Positions 1 to 6,710 of a stretch of 35,276 nt of DNA are shown piece by piece; position 1 is the stretch's first letter, and the number at the start of each line of letters is the position of its first letter. Below the pieces are notes generated by a model that was not told where the DNA came from, did not search any database, and saw only the letters and a program-made list of their open reading frames with translations. A program made the position numbers and the translations under genes. The DNA is from Kiritimatiellia bacterium (GTDB lineage: Bacteria; Verrucomicrobiota; Kiritimatiellia; JAAZAB01): positions 1 to 35,276 of the forward strand of contig JAQUMN010000038.1 in the NCBI GenBank assembly GCA_028718125.1, in the 5' to 3' direction.

Positions 1-28
1 TGTAGTCGTATGGCTTGTAGTTCGGCAT
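1..28 (-). CDS. Start of a transposase-like gene, cut by the window edge
   Basis: Only nine codons are visible on the minus strand: ATG at 28-26 followed by MPNYKPYDY. A good ribosome binding site (AAGGAG, at 37-42 on the minus strand) sits 8 nt upstream. This opening resembles the N-terminus of IS1182-type transposases (short basic start, then YKxYDY), recognised from memory. About 80 nt further upstream lies GACTTTTTCGACAGTCTC (106-123), which looks like the terminal inverted repeat of such an element, so the IS end would be near position 125-130. Nine residues cannot prove the family; an unrelated gene with a similar start is possible. Confidence 0.45.
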
Positions 29-105
29 GCGTTAGGCTCCTTAAGTTTATAACTCGAAGTCTAACACATCCGCAGATCGGTTCAATCCTTTTGCCCATCA
101 AAAAT

Positions 106-123
106 GACTTTTTCGACAGTCTC
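106..123. repeat. Probable terminal inverted repeat of an IS element
   Basis: On the minus strand this reads as a gagactgtcgaaaaagtc motif of the kind seen at ends of IS1182-like elements (recalled, not searched). It lies between the transposase-like start (minus strand, position 28) and the first host gene. The other end of the element is outside the window, so neither the repeat pairing nor a target duplication can be checked here. Confidence 0.35.
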
Positions 124-195
124 AACGCCACGCCTCACCGGATTCCGAACCCGCTGCGGGTGAGGAATACGGTGAAGGCGATTGTTCGAACATGT

Positions 196-591
196 CTACT
201 TTCTCTTCTCCGTCAGTACAACCACATTTGTCGTGACACCGTATCCGAATGAACGTGCATCGTGAACCTTTGTCACCGTCAATCTTGCTTCTGTCTTGGT
301 GATGGCCGCTTCGGCCTTGATCGTTGTGTGCTTCTCGGCGAGGTCCAGGGTGTCGCCTGAACGGAGGACGAAATCCCGCCCAAGATCGGCAAAGCCGATG
401 TTGGTTGAATTCAAGAAAGCTAGGAATCGGGTCTGTGTGTCCGGAGATGTGACCACGATGACTCCGTTGCTTTGCACAATTCGGGAAAAGATGGCCGGAG
501 TGGCAAATGTTCTGGTCTCGGTGTTCGTCGCTTGCGCCATTGCCATGTTCTCCGTGACGAAACCAATCATCAGGATGTACAGCATCTTCAT
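196..591 (-). CDS. Small exported protein of unknown function
   Basis: This encodes a 131-residue protein that I do not recognise. The first 20 residues form a plausible Sec signal peptide with a hydrophobic stretch (LYILMIGF) and an AMA-QA type cleavage site. The mature part is about 110 residues, beta-rich in appearance, with alternating hydrophobic and polar residues and no cysteine; it is likely periplasmic. There is no clear ribosome binding site before the ATG, but the signal peptide fits this start. It is divergent from prmA, with an 80-nt gap. The frame gives a convincing leader and a normal composition; no domain can be named. Confidence 0.6.
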   Translation of the reverse strand: MKMLYILMIGFVTENMAMAQATNTETRTFATPAIFSRIVQSNGVIVVTSPDTQTRFLAFLNSTNIGFADLGRDFVLRSGDTLDLAEKHTTIKAEAAITKTEARLTVTKVHDARSFGYGVTTNVVVLTEKRK

Positions 592-671
592 TGTATTCGT
601 TTCTTTTCAGTTCGAACAGATATTAGTTGCGAATTACATATTGCAATATGCCAGCGACATCCAGTAAGGTC

Positions 672-1646
672 ATGGTTAAATTAAGCAACTTATTTGATAA
701 ATTAGCTACGCGCTTTCATGCCGAATGTCAATTGGAATTCAGTCCGAAAATTCCTGGATATATGAACAAACCGGCCGACAGTTATGCCCTCGTCATCGAG
801 ACGGATGAAACCAACGCGCTGATCCTCGCCGAAACCCTGGTTGACTGGAACCTGGGCGTCCATTTACCGGAGGGCGCGGGCCCGGCCCGGCTGGAAATAT
901 TCTGCGCGACCCGCGCCGAAGCCGAATCACGCCTGAAAGCGCTGAAAGTACTGGCGCCCCAGGCGCAGTTCGGAGCGCCAACCATCAAACCGGTGGAGCG
1001 CCAGGATTGGGCGGAAAGCTGGAAACAATTCTTTCACACCCAGCGCGTATCGGACCGGATCGTGGTCAAGCCGTCCTGGGAATCGTTTGAGGAGCGGCCG
1101 GAGGATTGCATCGTGGAAATCGACCCGGGCCTGAGTTTCGGCACCGGCCTGCATGGCACGACCCGCGCCTGCCTGCGCTTCCTGGATGCCTGGCAGCGCC
1201 GCCAACCAAAGGCATTCGTGTTGGATATGGGATGCGGCACGGGCATCCTGGCGATTGCCGCCGCCAAACTGGGGTTTCCCCGCGTGACTGCCATGGACAA
1301 CGATCCCGCCGCGGTACGCGTGGCGCGAGCCAACGCGGTCATCAATGGCGTGGCCGACCGGATGGAATGTATTCAGGCCGATGTGGCACGCGTCACTTTG
1401 GCTGAATTAAAAGCCGATCAAGCCTATGATCTTGTCCTGGCCAATCTGCTGGCAGATATCCTCATCCAATGGGCGGACCGGATTATCGCCGCCGTGAGCC
1501 GGATTCCCGGCAGTGGTCTTGTGCTTTCAGGTATCATGGAAGAGCAATACGAGGCGGTTCGATCCGCATACATGGCCCGGGGTTTTGTGGAGCAGGAATC
1601 CATTATTCTGGAGAGATGGAAAACCGGATGCTTCCGCCGGAATTAA
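672..1646 (+). CDS. prmA: Ribosomal protein L11 methyltransferase
   Basis: This is a cytoplasmic SAM-dependent enzyme that methylates ribosomal protein L11. The 324-residue product has the PrmA layout: a variable N-terminal substrate domain (about 1-120), then a class I methyltransferase fold. The FGTGLHGTTRACL segment matches the family hallmark FGTGxHxTT. Motif I is LDMGCGTGILAIAAA, followed by the acidic AMDNDPAAVRVA strand and the ANLLAD motif that contacts the target amine. The frame is open 45 nt further upstream (ATGs at 627 and 648). I chose 672 because TAAGG precedes it, although closely, and because the upstream residues look like leader sequence. The first TIR element begins 30 nt after the stop. 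Confidence 0.93.
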   Translation: MVKLSNLFDKLATRFHAECQLEFSPKIPGYMNKPADSYALVIETDETNALILAETLVDWNLGVHLPEGAGPARLEIFCATRAEAESRLKALKVLAPQAQFGAPTIKPVERQDWAESWKQFFHTQRVSDRIVVKPSWESFEERPEDCIVEIDPGLSFGTGLHGTTRACLRFLDAWQRRQPKAFVLDMGCGTGILAIAAAKLGFPRVTAMDNDPAAVRVARANAVINGVADRMECIQADVARVTLAELKADQAYDLVLANLLADILIQWADRIIAAVSRIPGSGLVLSGIMEEQYEAVRSAYMARGFVEQESIILERWKTGCFRRN

Positions 1647-1675
1647 ACGGGAAGTATTCGCTCTTTACTCGCCAT

Positions 1676-2143
1676 GGGTGTAAGTCAAGAAAGTTGAGTG
1701 AGGCATAAGAAAGTATAAAAACAGGCAATCACGGGATGATGTATGGTATCAGAACGGATCCATAAAGCGCTTCCTTGAGACAGGCAAGACCGGATGACAT
1801 AACCACCGGGGTGGATATCGCGCCCGCCTGCAAAGCTACCTGCCCGCAGTGGCTTCGCCACAGGCGATACAGGCGGGTGTGTAGCATTGCGGGCAGGCCG
1901 GGTCTGCAGGCGCGATGGCGTCCGCGACACGCATTTCGGTTCCCGCCCCGGGGTTCGAAAAGGGCCGGCAAGTTTGCCGTAGATGTCGGCGCACGGCACG
2001 AAGCGCTAGATAGGTATCCGCGCGAGCGCCACAAGCCGACAGATGCGGCAAAATCACCGGCCCGTTTCGAAAGAAATGCGTGGCGCATCTGCGCTGCCAA
2101 CAATACCTTGCCCACTGATCACCAACAAATTTGTCTTACACCC
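1676..2143. mobile_element. MITE-like TIR element, copy 1 (468 bp)
   Basis: The ends are inverted repeats: the left end starts GGGTGTAAGTCAA, and the right end, read in reverse complement, starts GGGTGTAAGACAAA. The element is flanked by a near-perfect 9-bp duplication, ACTCGCCAT (1667-1675) and ACCCGCCAT (2144-2152). It matches the copy at 3785-4210 over its whole length with few substitutions, apart from a net 42-bp extra segment within 1831-1897. It has no transposase gene. Long open frames run through it on both strands, but none resembles a known protein. Inside lie an ATCGCGCC/GGCGCGAT hairpin (1817-1824 with 1909-1916) and a nested palindromic core. TIR plus 9-bp duplications are seen with IS4-, IS50- and IS256-type transposases; the helper here is unknown. 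Confidence 0.88.
1927..2083. other. Structured palindromic core of TIR element copy 1
   Basis: The core folds as a three-way junction. The closing stem pairs ACACGCATTTC (1927-1937) with GAAATGCGTGG (2073-2083). A GC-rich side arm lies at 1938-1952. The main arm starts with TTCGAAAAGGGCCGG (1954-1968) pairing with CCGGCCCGTTTCGAA (2057-2071), one mismatch. It continues with TTTGCCG..GTCGGC (1973-1990) pairing with GCCGAC..CGGCAAA (2035-2052), leaving AGAT unpaired on both strands. It ends in an apical GCGCT/AGCGC stem (2003-2007, 2025-2029) with a 17-nt loop. Whether the active form is single-stranded DNA or RNA cannot be told from sequence. Confidence 0.75.
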
Positions 2144-2218
2144 ACCCGCCATTGCCATTCCAAGAAACACTGGACAAACCCACCGGATCGTAATTATAGT
2201 GTCAAACAAGGGAATCGG

Positions 2219-2971
2219 ATGGGACTTCGGCCTGCCTTGGCCCCAGACATGCGAACACTCAACCATATATTATCAATTCTGTTTTTGGCCATCTTCATTT
2301 GTCTTAACGCCGGCGGCGTGGAGACAAGGGAGACCTTGCTCAAGAAAGTCAAGGACGCCATCCAGAAGGCGGAGACGGAGGGGATCCCGTCCAAGGACGA
2401 TAAAACCAAACTGCCGTATGACGATGCCCACATGAACGCCATCCTACTCGCGATCGGGGATTATTTCACGAAGCCGGCGTCACAGGCGCTCAACGCGAAA
2501 CTTCAGTTCAAGCCTAACTACAGCGACACCGGTGACCAAACGAAGATCATCCACCGCCCCGTCAGGCAGAGCCAGCGTCACCATCGCCTCGGCGAATACG
2601 AGACGGTGGTGGTGGAGGTCAAGAAAACCAACGTCCAGGAGACCGTGCGGGGTTACGTAATCAGTGGCGGGGACGTTGAGAGCCTGCGGGGGATCAGGCT
2701 GGTCTGTTCAGCCCTGGGCCAGGCGCTCAAGGACCCTCCTCTGGATACGCAGAACGCCCGCCGTTACAGCCCCGCGCTCAAAAGCCTGCACACGCTCATG
2801 AACCGGTTGCCGCAGTTTGCCGAAAGATATCTTGAAATTGAAGGCGTCTGGCCGCAAAAATACAATCTCCGTGTCGCCGAAGTCGAGACCATGCGCGAAG
2901 AACTTTTGCAAATCCACAAGGAATGGCTCGCTGACATTGTTGCCGTCAAAAAGGCGGCCAAACAGGATTAG
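2219..2971 (+). CDS. Exported protein of unknown function
   Basis: This encodes a 250-residue product of no family I recognise. ATG 2219 is preceded by AAGGGA at 5-nt spacing. An alternative ATG at 2249 would give a more compact signal peptide (MRTLNHILSILFLAIF) but has no ribosome binding site. Either start gives a hydrophobic leader ending near residue 33, with no lipobox. The mature part is charged and helix-rich (LKKVKDAIQKAE near the N-terminus, a helical stretch at the C-terminus), with a central beta-like segment containing EYETVVVEVKKTN. It is probably periplasmic. The gene starts 75 nt after TIR element copy 1, and the same frame stays open back through that element, so automatic callers may wrongly extend the N-terminus. 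Confidence 0.65.
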   Translation: MGLRPALAPDMRTLNHILSILFLAIFICLNAGGVETRETLLKKVKDAIQKAETEGIPSKDDKTKLPYDDAHMNAILLAIGDYFTKPASQALNAKLQFKPNYSDTGDQTKIIHRPVRQSQRHHRLGEYETVVVEVKKTNVQETVRGYVISGGDVESLRGIRLVCSALGQALKDPPLDTQNARRYSPALKSLHTLMNRLPQFAERYLEIEGVWPQKYNLRVAEVETMREELLQIHKEWLADIVAVKKAAKQD

Positions 2972-3046
2972 GCCCCCTGAATGGCCCAACCTCTCCTGAT
3001 TGACGCTAGGGCAGGCATAACTGAGTAGTCACTAAGGCAAGGGCTC

Positions 3047-3162
3047 TAAGAGTCTGTTTACAAAGTCATTATCGCCTGTGAATGTCATCCCGAGCGAAGT
3101 CGAGGGATCTAAAAAAGGCCCAAATCTGTGATTTGGAGATTTTTCGCTCCGCTCTGAATGAC
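3047..3162. repeat. Dispersed palindromic repeat, copy 1
   Basis: An approximately 115-bp repeat whose 3084-3162 part reads from GTCATCCCGAGCGAAG to CTCTGAATGAC, with an internal CCAAATC/GATTTGG hairpin. It is the inverted copy of 13351-13465, with high similarity that extends into the GTCTGTTTACAAAGTC-like flank. It belongs to the widespread class of GTCATTC...GAATGAC intergenic repeats. It lies between the exported protein gene and the end of cutA, and it may serve as a transcript end, which is an inference. Confidence 0.85.
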
Positions 3163-3189
3163 CGGAGAAGCGGTTTTTCAACATCCTCT

Positions 3190-3519
3190 CTAGCGCTTGA
3201 CCTTTGTCTCCCGAAACACCCACTGGCGGTAGGCGGGCAGGACCTGCGCCACACTCAGTGCCATAATTTCCGGCACTTCATATGGATGGTGGCGTCGGAT
3301 GAATGCCATCAGCGCCCTGGCATGCGCGCGCTGGGTTTTGGCCGTTACCAGCCATTCGGCAGCCTGTTCCACCTTGTTATGCCAGCGGTACGTGCTGTGA
3401 ATGGGCATAATCTGAACACAGGCCGCCAGGCGCGCCTTCACCATCAGGCCGGCCAGGCTCCGTGCCTCTCGATGCGAGGCGACGGTTGTCTGGACAATGG
3501 CTATTGTGGTAACAGACAT
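3190..3519 (-). CDS. cutA: CutA1-like divalent cation tolerance protein
   Basis: A 109-residue protein, a typical CutA1 length. These are small trimeric cytoplasmic proteins linked to copper tolerance; their biochemical role is still unsettled. Family marks are the ferredoxin-like opening with TTVASHREARSLA, then LVKARLAACVQ-type sequence with the usual Cys-Val (AACVQI), the IHSTYRW strand and the C-terminal HPYEVPEIMAL segment, which is highly characteristic. ATG 3519 is chosen because GGA lies about 8-12 nt upstream and the protein then begins MSVTTIAIVQTT as expected; the open frame reaches 15 codons further. It is flanked on both sides by palindromic repeats and appears monocistronic. Confidence 0.9.
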   Translation of the reverse strand: MSVTTIAIVQTTVASHREARSLAGLMVKARLAACVQIMPIHSTYRWHNKVEQAAEWLVTAKTQRAHARALMAFIRRHHPYEVPEIMALSVAQVLPAYRQWVFRETKVKR

Positions 3520-3549
3520 GGCCGTTTTTCCATTATAACTCAGAAACAC

Positions 3550-3663
3550 GGCTGCGTCATCCATGCTGAAATCAGCGGCGTCGCAGGCGCTCCGCCCTCC
3601 ACTATCGCTAAAATTGTCATTTATGGAGGGGCGAACTACTGCGAGACCATTCTTGACGCAGCC
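3550..3663. repeat. Large palindromic repeat, type B, copy 1
   Basis: A 114-bp palindrome with perfect 9-bp ends: GGCTGCGTC (3550-3558) and GACGCAGCC (3655-3663). Inside, GGCGTCGCAGGCG..GCCCTCCA faces TGGAGGGGCGAACT..TGCGAGACC as a long imperfect stem. Sections such as ATCCATGCTGAAA and GAGACCATTCTTG recur in 12098-12333. No coding frame is credible. It could be a miniature element or a structured intergenic repeat; no target duplication is obvious. Confidence 0.8.
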
Positions 3664-3784
3664 CTGAACTCAGGAGCCAGGACTCAGCGTTCTGTCTTCT
3701 GACGACTGAGCAGGTTCGATATGATGGGCAAAAACATGTCCGGTGACAAGCCCATAATGGCATAATGGCAACGCGCTTGACACC

Positions 3785-4210
3785 GGGTGTAGGACAAAAA
3801 AGTTGAGTGAGGCATAAGAAAGGATAAAAACAGGCAATCACGTGATGATGTATGGTATCCGAACGGATCCATAAGGCGCTTCCTTGAGACAGGCAAAGCC
3901 CGATGACATGACCACCGAGGGGGGGGATCGCGCCCGCCTGCAACGCTGTAGCACTGCGGGCAGGCCGGGTCTGCGGGCGCGATGGCGTCCGCGACACGCA
4001 TTTCGGTTCCCGCCCCGGGGTTCGAAAAGGGCCGGCAAGTTTGCCGTAGATGTCGGCGCACGGCACGAAGCGCTGGATAGGTATCCGCGCGAGCGCCACA
4101 AACCGACAGATGCGGCAAAATCACCGGTCCGTTTCGAAAGAAATGCGTGGCGCATCTGCGCTGCCAACAATACCTTGCCCACTGATCACCAGCAAATTTG
4201 TCTTACACCC
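3785..4210. mobile_element. MITE-like TIR element, copy 2 (426 bp)
   Basis: The left end begins GGGTGTAGGACAAA, and the right end in reverse complement begins GGGTGTAAGACAAA. It is flanked by a perfect 9-bp target duplication, CTTGACACC at 3776-3784 and again at 4211-4219. It is nearly identical to 1676-2143 but lacks a net 42 bp (43 bp missing, 1 bp gained near 3920). No transposase is present, so movement would depend on an enzyme supplied elsewhere. The perfect duplication suggests a more recent insertion than copy 1, whose duplication has one mismatch. The insertion lies 36 nt upstream of the ATP-grasp gene start. Confidence 0.9.
3994..4150. other. Structured palindromic core of TIR element copy 2
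   Basis: The same fold as 1927-2083. The closing stem pairs ACACGCATTTC (3994-4004) with GAAATGCGTGG (4140-4150). The main arm opens with TTCGAAAAGGGCCGG (4021-4035) pairing with CCGGTCCGTTTCGAA. Differences from copy 1 are mild for the fold: C to T in CCGGTCC turns a G-C pair into G-T (G-U in RNA), and one end-of-helix pair is lost (ACCGAC instead of GCCGAC). Confidence 0.75.
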
Positions 4211-4246
4211 CTTGACACCGGGGAATCAAACCGACATCATGCCGCC

Positions 4247-5311
4247 GTGAACACCGTATATACCACCACGATTACCCATGAAGCCCGGCGGCGCGGCATC
4301 GGCATTGAAGTCATTGACGCGGAAACACCGATTTTTGTCCTCAAACATGGCGACCGTAAAATCAGGTGCTACAATTCCCTGACTGACCGCGTCGGCGCGG
4401 TCAGCTTTCACATGGCCCAGGACAAGCGCCTGGCCCACGTGTTCCTGGAGCGCTATGGCTTTCCCATGCCCAGGCAGATAAAATATTCGCGCCTCGACAC
4501 CGCCATGGCCTTCCTGGAAAAATACAAATCGCTCGTCGTGAAGCCCTGCCGGGAATGGGGTGGGCGCGGGGTTTCGGTGGCGGTCACCACGATGGCGGAC
4601 CTGAAGCGCGCCATCGATCGGGCGCTTACCTTCAGCGCCGATGTGGTCATCGAGGCCTTCGTGGAGGGCGTGGACCACCGGCTGATTTTTGTGGACGGCC
4701 GCTTTGTGGCGGCCATACGGCGCGACCCTGCTTTCGTTATCGGCAACGGCGTCAGCACGATCCGTTCCCTGATCCTGCAGAAAAATGCGCTGGCCTGCCA
4801 TGCCGATGCCAGCAACAGGATCCCGCTGGATGTCGAAACACGGCGCAACCTGGCGGCGTTCGGCCTGGATTACGCCAGTGTGCCGCGCAAGGGCAAGACC
4901 ATCCAGGTGCGCCTGACATCGAATTATCATACGGGAGGAGCCGTCACTGAAATCACGGAATCCGTGAGCGCCGATCTCGTCCGTGAAGCGCAAAAAATCG
5001 TGCGCCTGTTCGATATCCCTGTTCTGGGCGTAGATTTCATCGTCAACGCCCAAACCGGCCGGCACTGGGTGATTGAGACAAGTCCGGACCTGGCGATCTC
5101 GCCGCCGGAGGGCAACAAGGTGGCCCGCCATTTCCTCGACTATCTGTTTCCGGAAGCCAAGCCCGGCGCTATTTCGGCGCGCCCGGTCCGGGCCAAAGCC
5201 AAGCGTCGGCGCAAGCCTGCCAGGCGTTTCGCACGGACGCGCAGGGGCAAGGGCAAACGCCGGCAGCCGGCAAAGAAGAAAATCATGGATTCCCGATCTA
5301 GTCGGGAATGA
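4247..5311 (+). CDS. ATP-grasp enzyme (cyanophycin synthetase/GshF type) with a basic tail
   Basis: This encodes a 354-residue ATP-grasp ligase, probably joining an acid to an amine via an acyl phosphate; the substrate is unknown. Residues 9-75 resemble the linker before the ATP-grasp core of cyanophycin synthetase and GshF (RRRGIGIEVIDAE, then QDK..FLERYGFPMP). The core shows VVKP (97-100), GGRGVSV (105-111), DHRLIFVDG (143-151), GNGVSTI (167-172) and VDFIV (262-266). The usual E-x-N metal motif reads ETS here (277-279). Residues 312-345 are almost all Arg, Lys, Ala and Pro, which is unusual and suggests binding to nucleic acid or another polyanion. The last residues (IMDSRSSRE) are encoded by an intergenic-type repeat. 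GTG 4247 is chosen from family alignment; no clear ribosome binding site was seen. Confidence 0.8.
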   Translation: MNTVYTTTITHEARRRGIGIEVIDAETPIFVLKHGDRKIRCYNSLTDRVGAVSFHMAQDKRLAHVFLERYGFPMPRQIKYSRLDTAMAFLEKYKSLVVKPCREWGGRGVSVAVTTMADLKRAIDRALTFSADVVIEAFVEGVDHRLIFVDGRFVAAIRRDPAFVIGNGVSTIRSLILQKNALACHADASNRIPLDVETRRNLAAFGLDYASVPRKGKTIQVRLTSNYHTGGAVTEITESVSADLVREAQKIVRLFDIPVLGVDFIVNAQTGRHWVIETSPDLAISPPEGNKVARHFLDYLFPEAKPGAISARPVRAKAKRRRKPARRFARTRRGKGKRRQPAKKKIMDSRSSRE

Positions 5312-5357
5312 CAAGCATACGCATTCATTCTGTCATTCCCGTGAAAACGGGAATCCA
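5287..5357. repeat. Paired GGATTCCCG/GGGAATGAC repeat
   Basis: Two facing units, GGATTCCCG..CGGGAATGAC and GTCATTCCCG..CGGGAATCC, each a hairpin and together a larger inverted repeat. This is a common dispersed bacterial intergenic repeat. The 5' unit overlaps the last codons of the ATP-grasp gene and supplies its stop codon. It may also act as the transcript end before the DUF1638 gene. Confidence 0.85.
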
Positions 5358-5407
5358 GGATATGTGTTACACTGAAATTCCTATACACCAAACCATAAAA
5401 GGTTAAT

Positions 5408-6169
5408 ATGCACTTTAAAGTGATCGGTTGCAACGTGCTCCGGCGCGAGATTTTTGCCTGCGCAGCCCGCTCGCCACACCTGGTGGACGTGGTTATGTTG
5501 CCGCAGGGACTGCATGACCAGCCCGACATATTGCGGCAGTCTCTCCAGCGCGAAATTGACGCCCCGATGGTGACGCATTCACGGGCACGCGGATTGAGCG
5601 ACTTGGTGGCGGCGGATTGCCCGTATGACGCCATCTTGCTGGGATATGCGCTGTGCAGCAACGGCGCCGCGGGCCTGGTGGCGCGGCAATGCCCGGTGAT
5701 TATTCCGCGTGCACACGATTGCATCAGCCTGCTCCTGGGCGCGCGACAGCGCTACCAGGAGTATTTCGACAAGCATCCCGGCACCTACTGGTACAGCGGG
5801 GGCTGGATCGAAACGTGCCTGATGCCCGGCAAGGCACGCTATGCCCAGACATTGGCGCATTACACCAAACAATATGGCGACGACAATGCCCTCTACCTGA
5901 TGGAAGTCCAGGAAGAATGGTACCGGAAATACCATCGCGCCGCCTATATTGACTGGGGCTTCCCCAATCAGGAACGGGACAAAGCTTTTACACGGAGCTG
6001 TGCCGCAGAATTAAAATGGGAATATGATGAACTGCAGGGGGATCCCGGCTTGCTCCAGCGCCTGGTGGATGGCAATTGGCCGGCAGACGATTTCCTGGTG
6101 CTCCAGCCGGGCGAACAGTCGATAGCTGATCCGGCCGGGCCGCTTATTTTGAAGAAAGATAAAACGTAA
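5408..6169 (+). CDS. DUF1638 domain protein
   Basis: A 253-residue cytoplasmic protein of the DUF1638 family, whose function is not established. Family features are the early IGCNVLRREIFACAA segment, LLGYALCSNGAAGL near residues 77-90, IPRAHDCISLLLG (about 98-110) and the PGTYWYSGGW segment (about 123-132). The conserved cysteines and histidine suggest a metal or cofactor site. Family members often occur near corrinoid-dependent methyltransferase and Fe-S protein genes (recalled). Here the gene leads a same-strand run into a DUF6941-like gene, a DUF362-ferredoxin gene and an acyltransferase gene. AAAGGT upstream of ATG 5408 supports the start. Confidence 0.85.
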   Translation: MHFKVIGCNVLRREIFACAARSPHLVDVVMLPQGLHDQPDILRQSLQREIDAPMVTHSRARGLSDLVAADCPYDAILLGYALCSNGAAGLVARQCPVIIPRAHDCISLLLGARQRYQEYFDKHPGTYWYSGGWIETCLMPGKARYAQTLAHYTKQYGDDNALYLMEVQEEWYRKYHRAAYIDWGFPNQERDKAFTRSCAAELKWEYDELQGDPGLLQRLVDGNWPADDFLVLQPGEQSIADPAGPLILKKDKT

Positions 6170-6172
6170 CGA

Positions 6173-6232
6173 GCCGGCATAAACCGGCATTCCATTCGAA
6201 AGGCCTTATGTAGAGCCGGCTTTACGTCGGCT
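6173..6232. repeat. Two short GC hairpins
   Basis: GCCGG/CCGGC (6173-6188) and AGCCG/CGGCT (6213-6232) are two units of a small palindromic repeat between the DUF1638 gene and the next gene. There is no T-run after either, so intrinsic termination is doubtful; pausing or transcript stabilisation is possible. Confidence 0.5.
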
Positions 6233-6251
6233 GTTTGGGGAGTAACAAACC

Positions 6252-6659
6252 ATGATTCCAGACCTTCAGTCCAGTGTGATCTGCGATGATGTCCGCCAGG
6301 AAATAAACGGAAAATTCATGCTGATCGGGTTGTTCGATGTCATCACGGCCCAGCAATTCCCGTTGATGTTCCCGCGTATCTGCGTGGTGACGCGCTGGTG
6401 CGGGGGCGAGGGCGCCTTCCAGCAGGTAACCCGTTTGCTGAAGCCGGATCAGACCACCGTGCTGGTGAAGGGGCAGACCATCCCCGTTCGTCTGCAAAAC
6501 GCGGAAGCGACCGCTACCAATGTGGAAGTATTTATCAATACGGGGTTCGAACAGCCGGGCGCTTATTGGGTGGAGATACTGCTGGATAACGATTTAATAT
6601 TGCGTTATCCTCTGCGCGTCGCGCAGATAAATCCGGCCAAGCCCGCCGGCAGCACGTAA
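6252..6659 (+). CDS. DUF6941-like protein
   Basis: A 135-residue protein resembling the DUF6941 family by its N-terminus (ICDDVRQEINGKFMLIGLFDVI), the following FPLMFPRICVVTRW, and a beta-sandwich-like remainder ending in a GAYWVEILLDN strand. The function is unknown. There is no signal peptide or membrane segment, so it is likely cytoplasmic. The start ATG 6252 follows GGGGAG with a spacing of about 8 nt. It sits in the same-strand run between the DUF1638 and DUF362 genes and may be cotranscribed with them. The family name is from memory and should be confirmed by a profile search. Confidence 0.75.
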   Translation: MIPDLQSSVICDDVRQEINGKFMLIGLFDVITAQQFPLMFPRICVVTRWCGGEGAFQQVTRLLKPDQTTVLVKGQTIPVRLQNAEATATNVEVFINTGFEQPGAYWVEILLDNDLILRYPLRVAQINPAKPAGST

Positions 6660-6710
6660 GACGGACGTCCGTTGCCAAATGCCAGACGCCGGACCAGAGA
6701 AGAAGGATAT

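Noticed and set aside
10..252. Plus-strand 80-codon frame at the left edge
   Set aside because: It crosses the putative IS end and the minus-strand exported protein gene, with no start signal or family.
1729..4182. Open frames on both strands inside the two TIR elements
   Set aside because: The frames are kept open by near-identity of the copies and GC content. Several frames are equally open, start signals are missing and no product resembles a transposase.
4226..5314. Long minus-strand open frame of 362 codons opposite the ATP-grasp gene
   Set aside because: It is antisense to a gene with clear ATP-grasp motifs, its product is rich in Arg, His and Gly without any family pattern, and it has no start signal.
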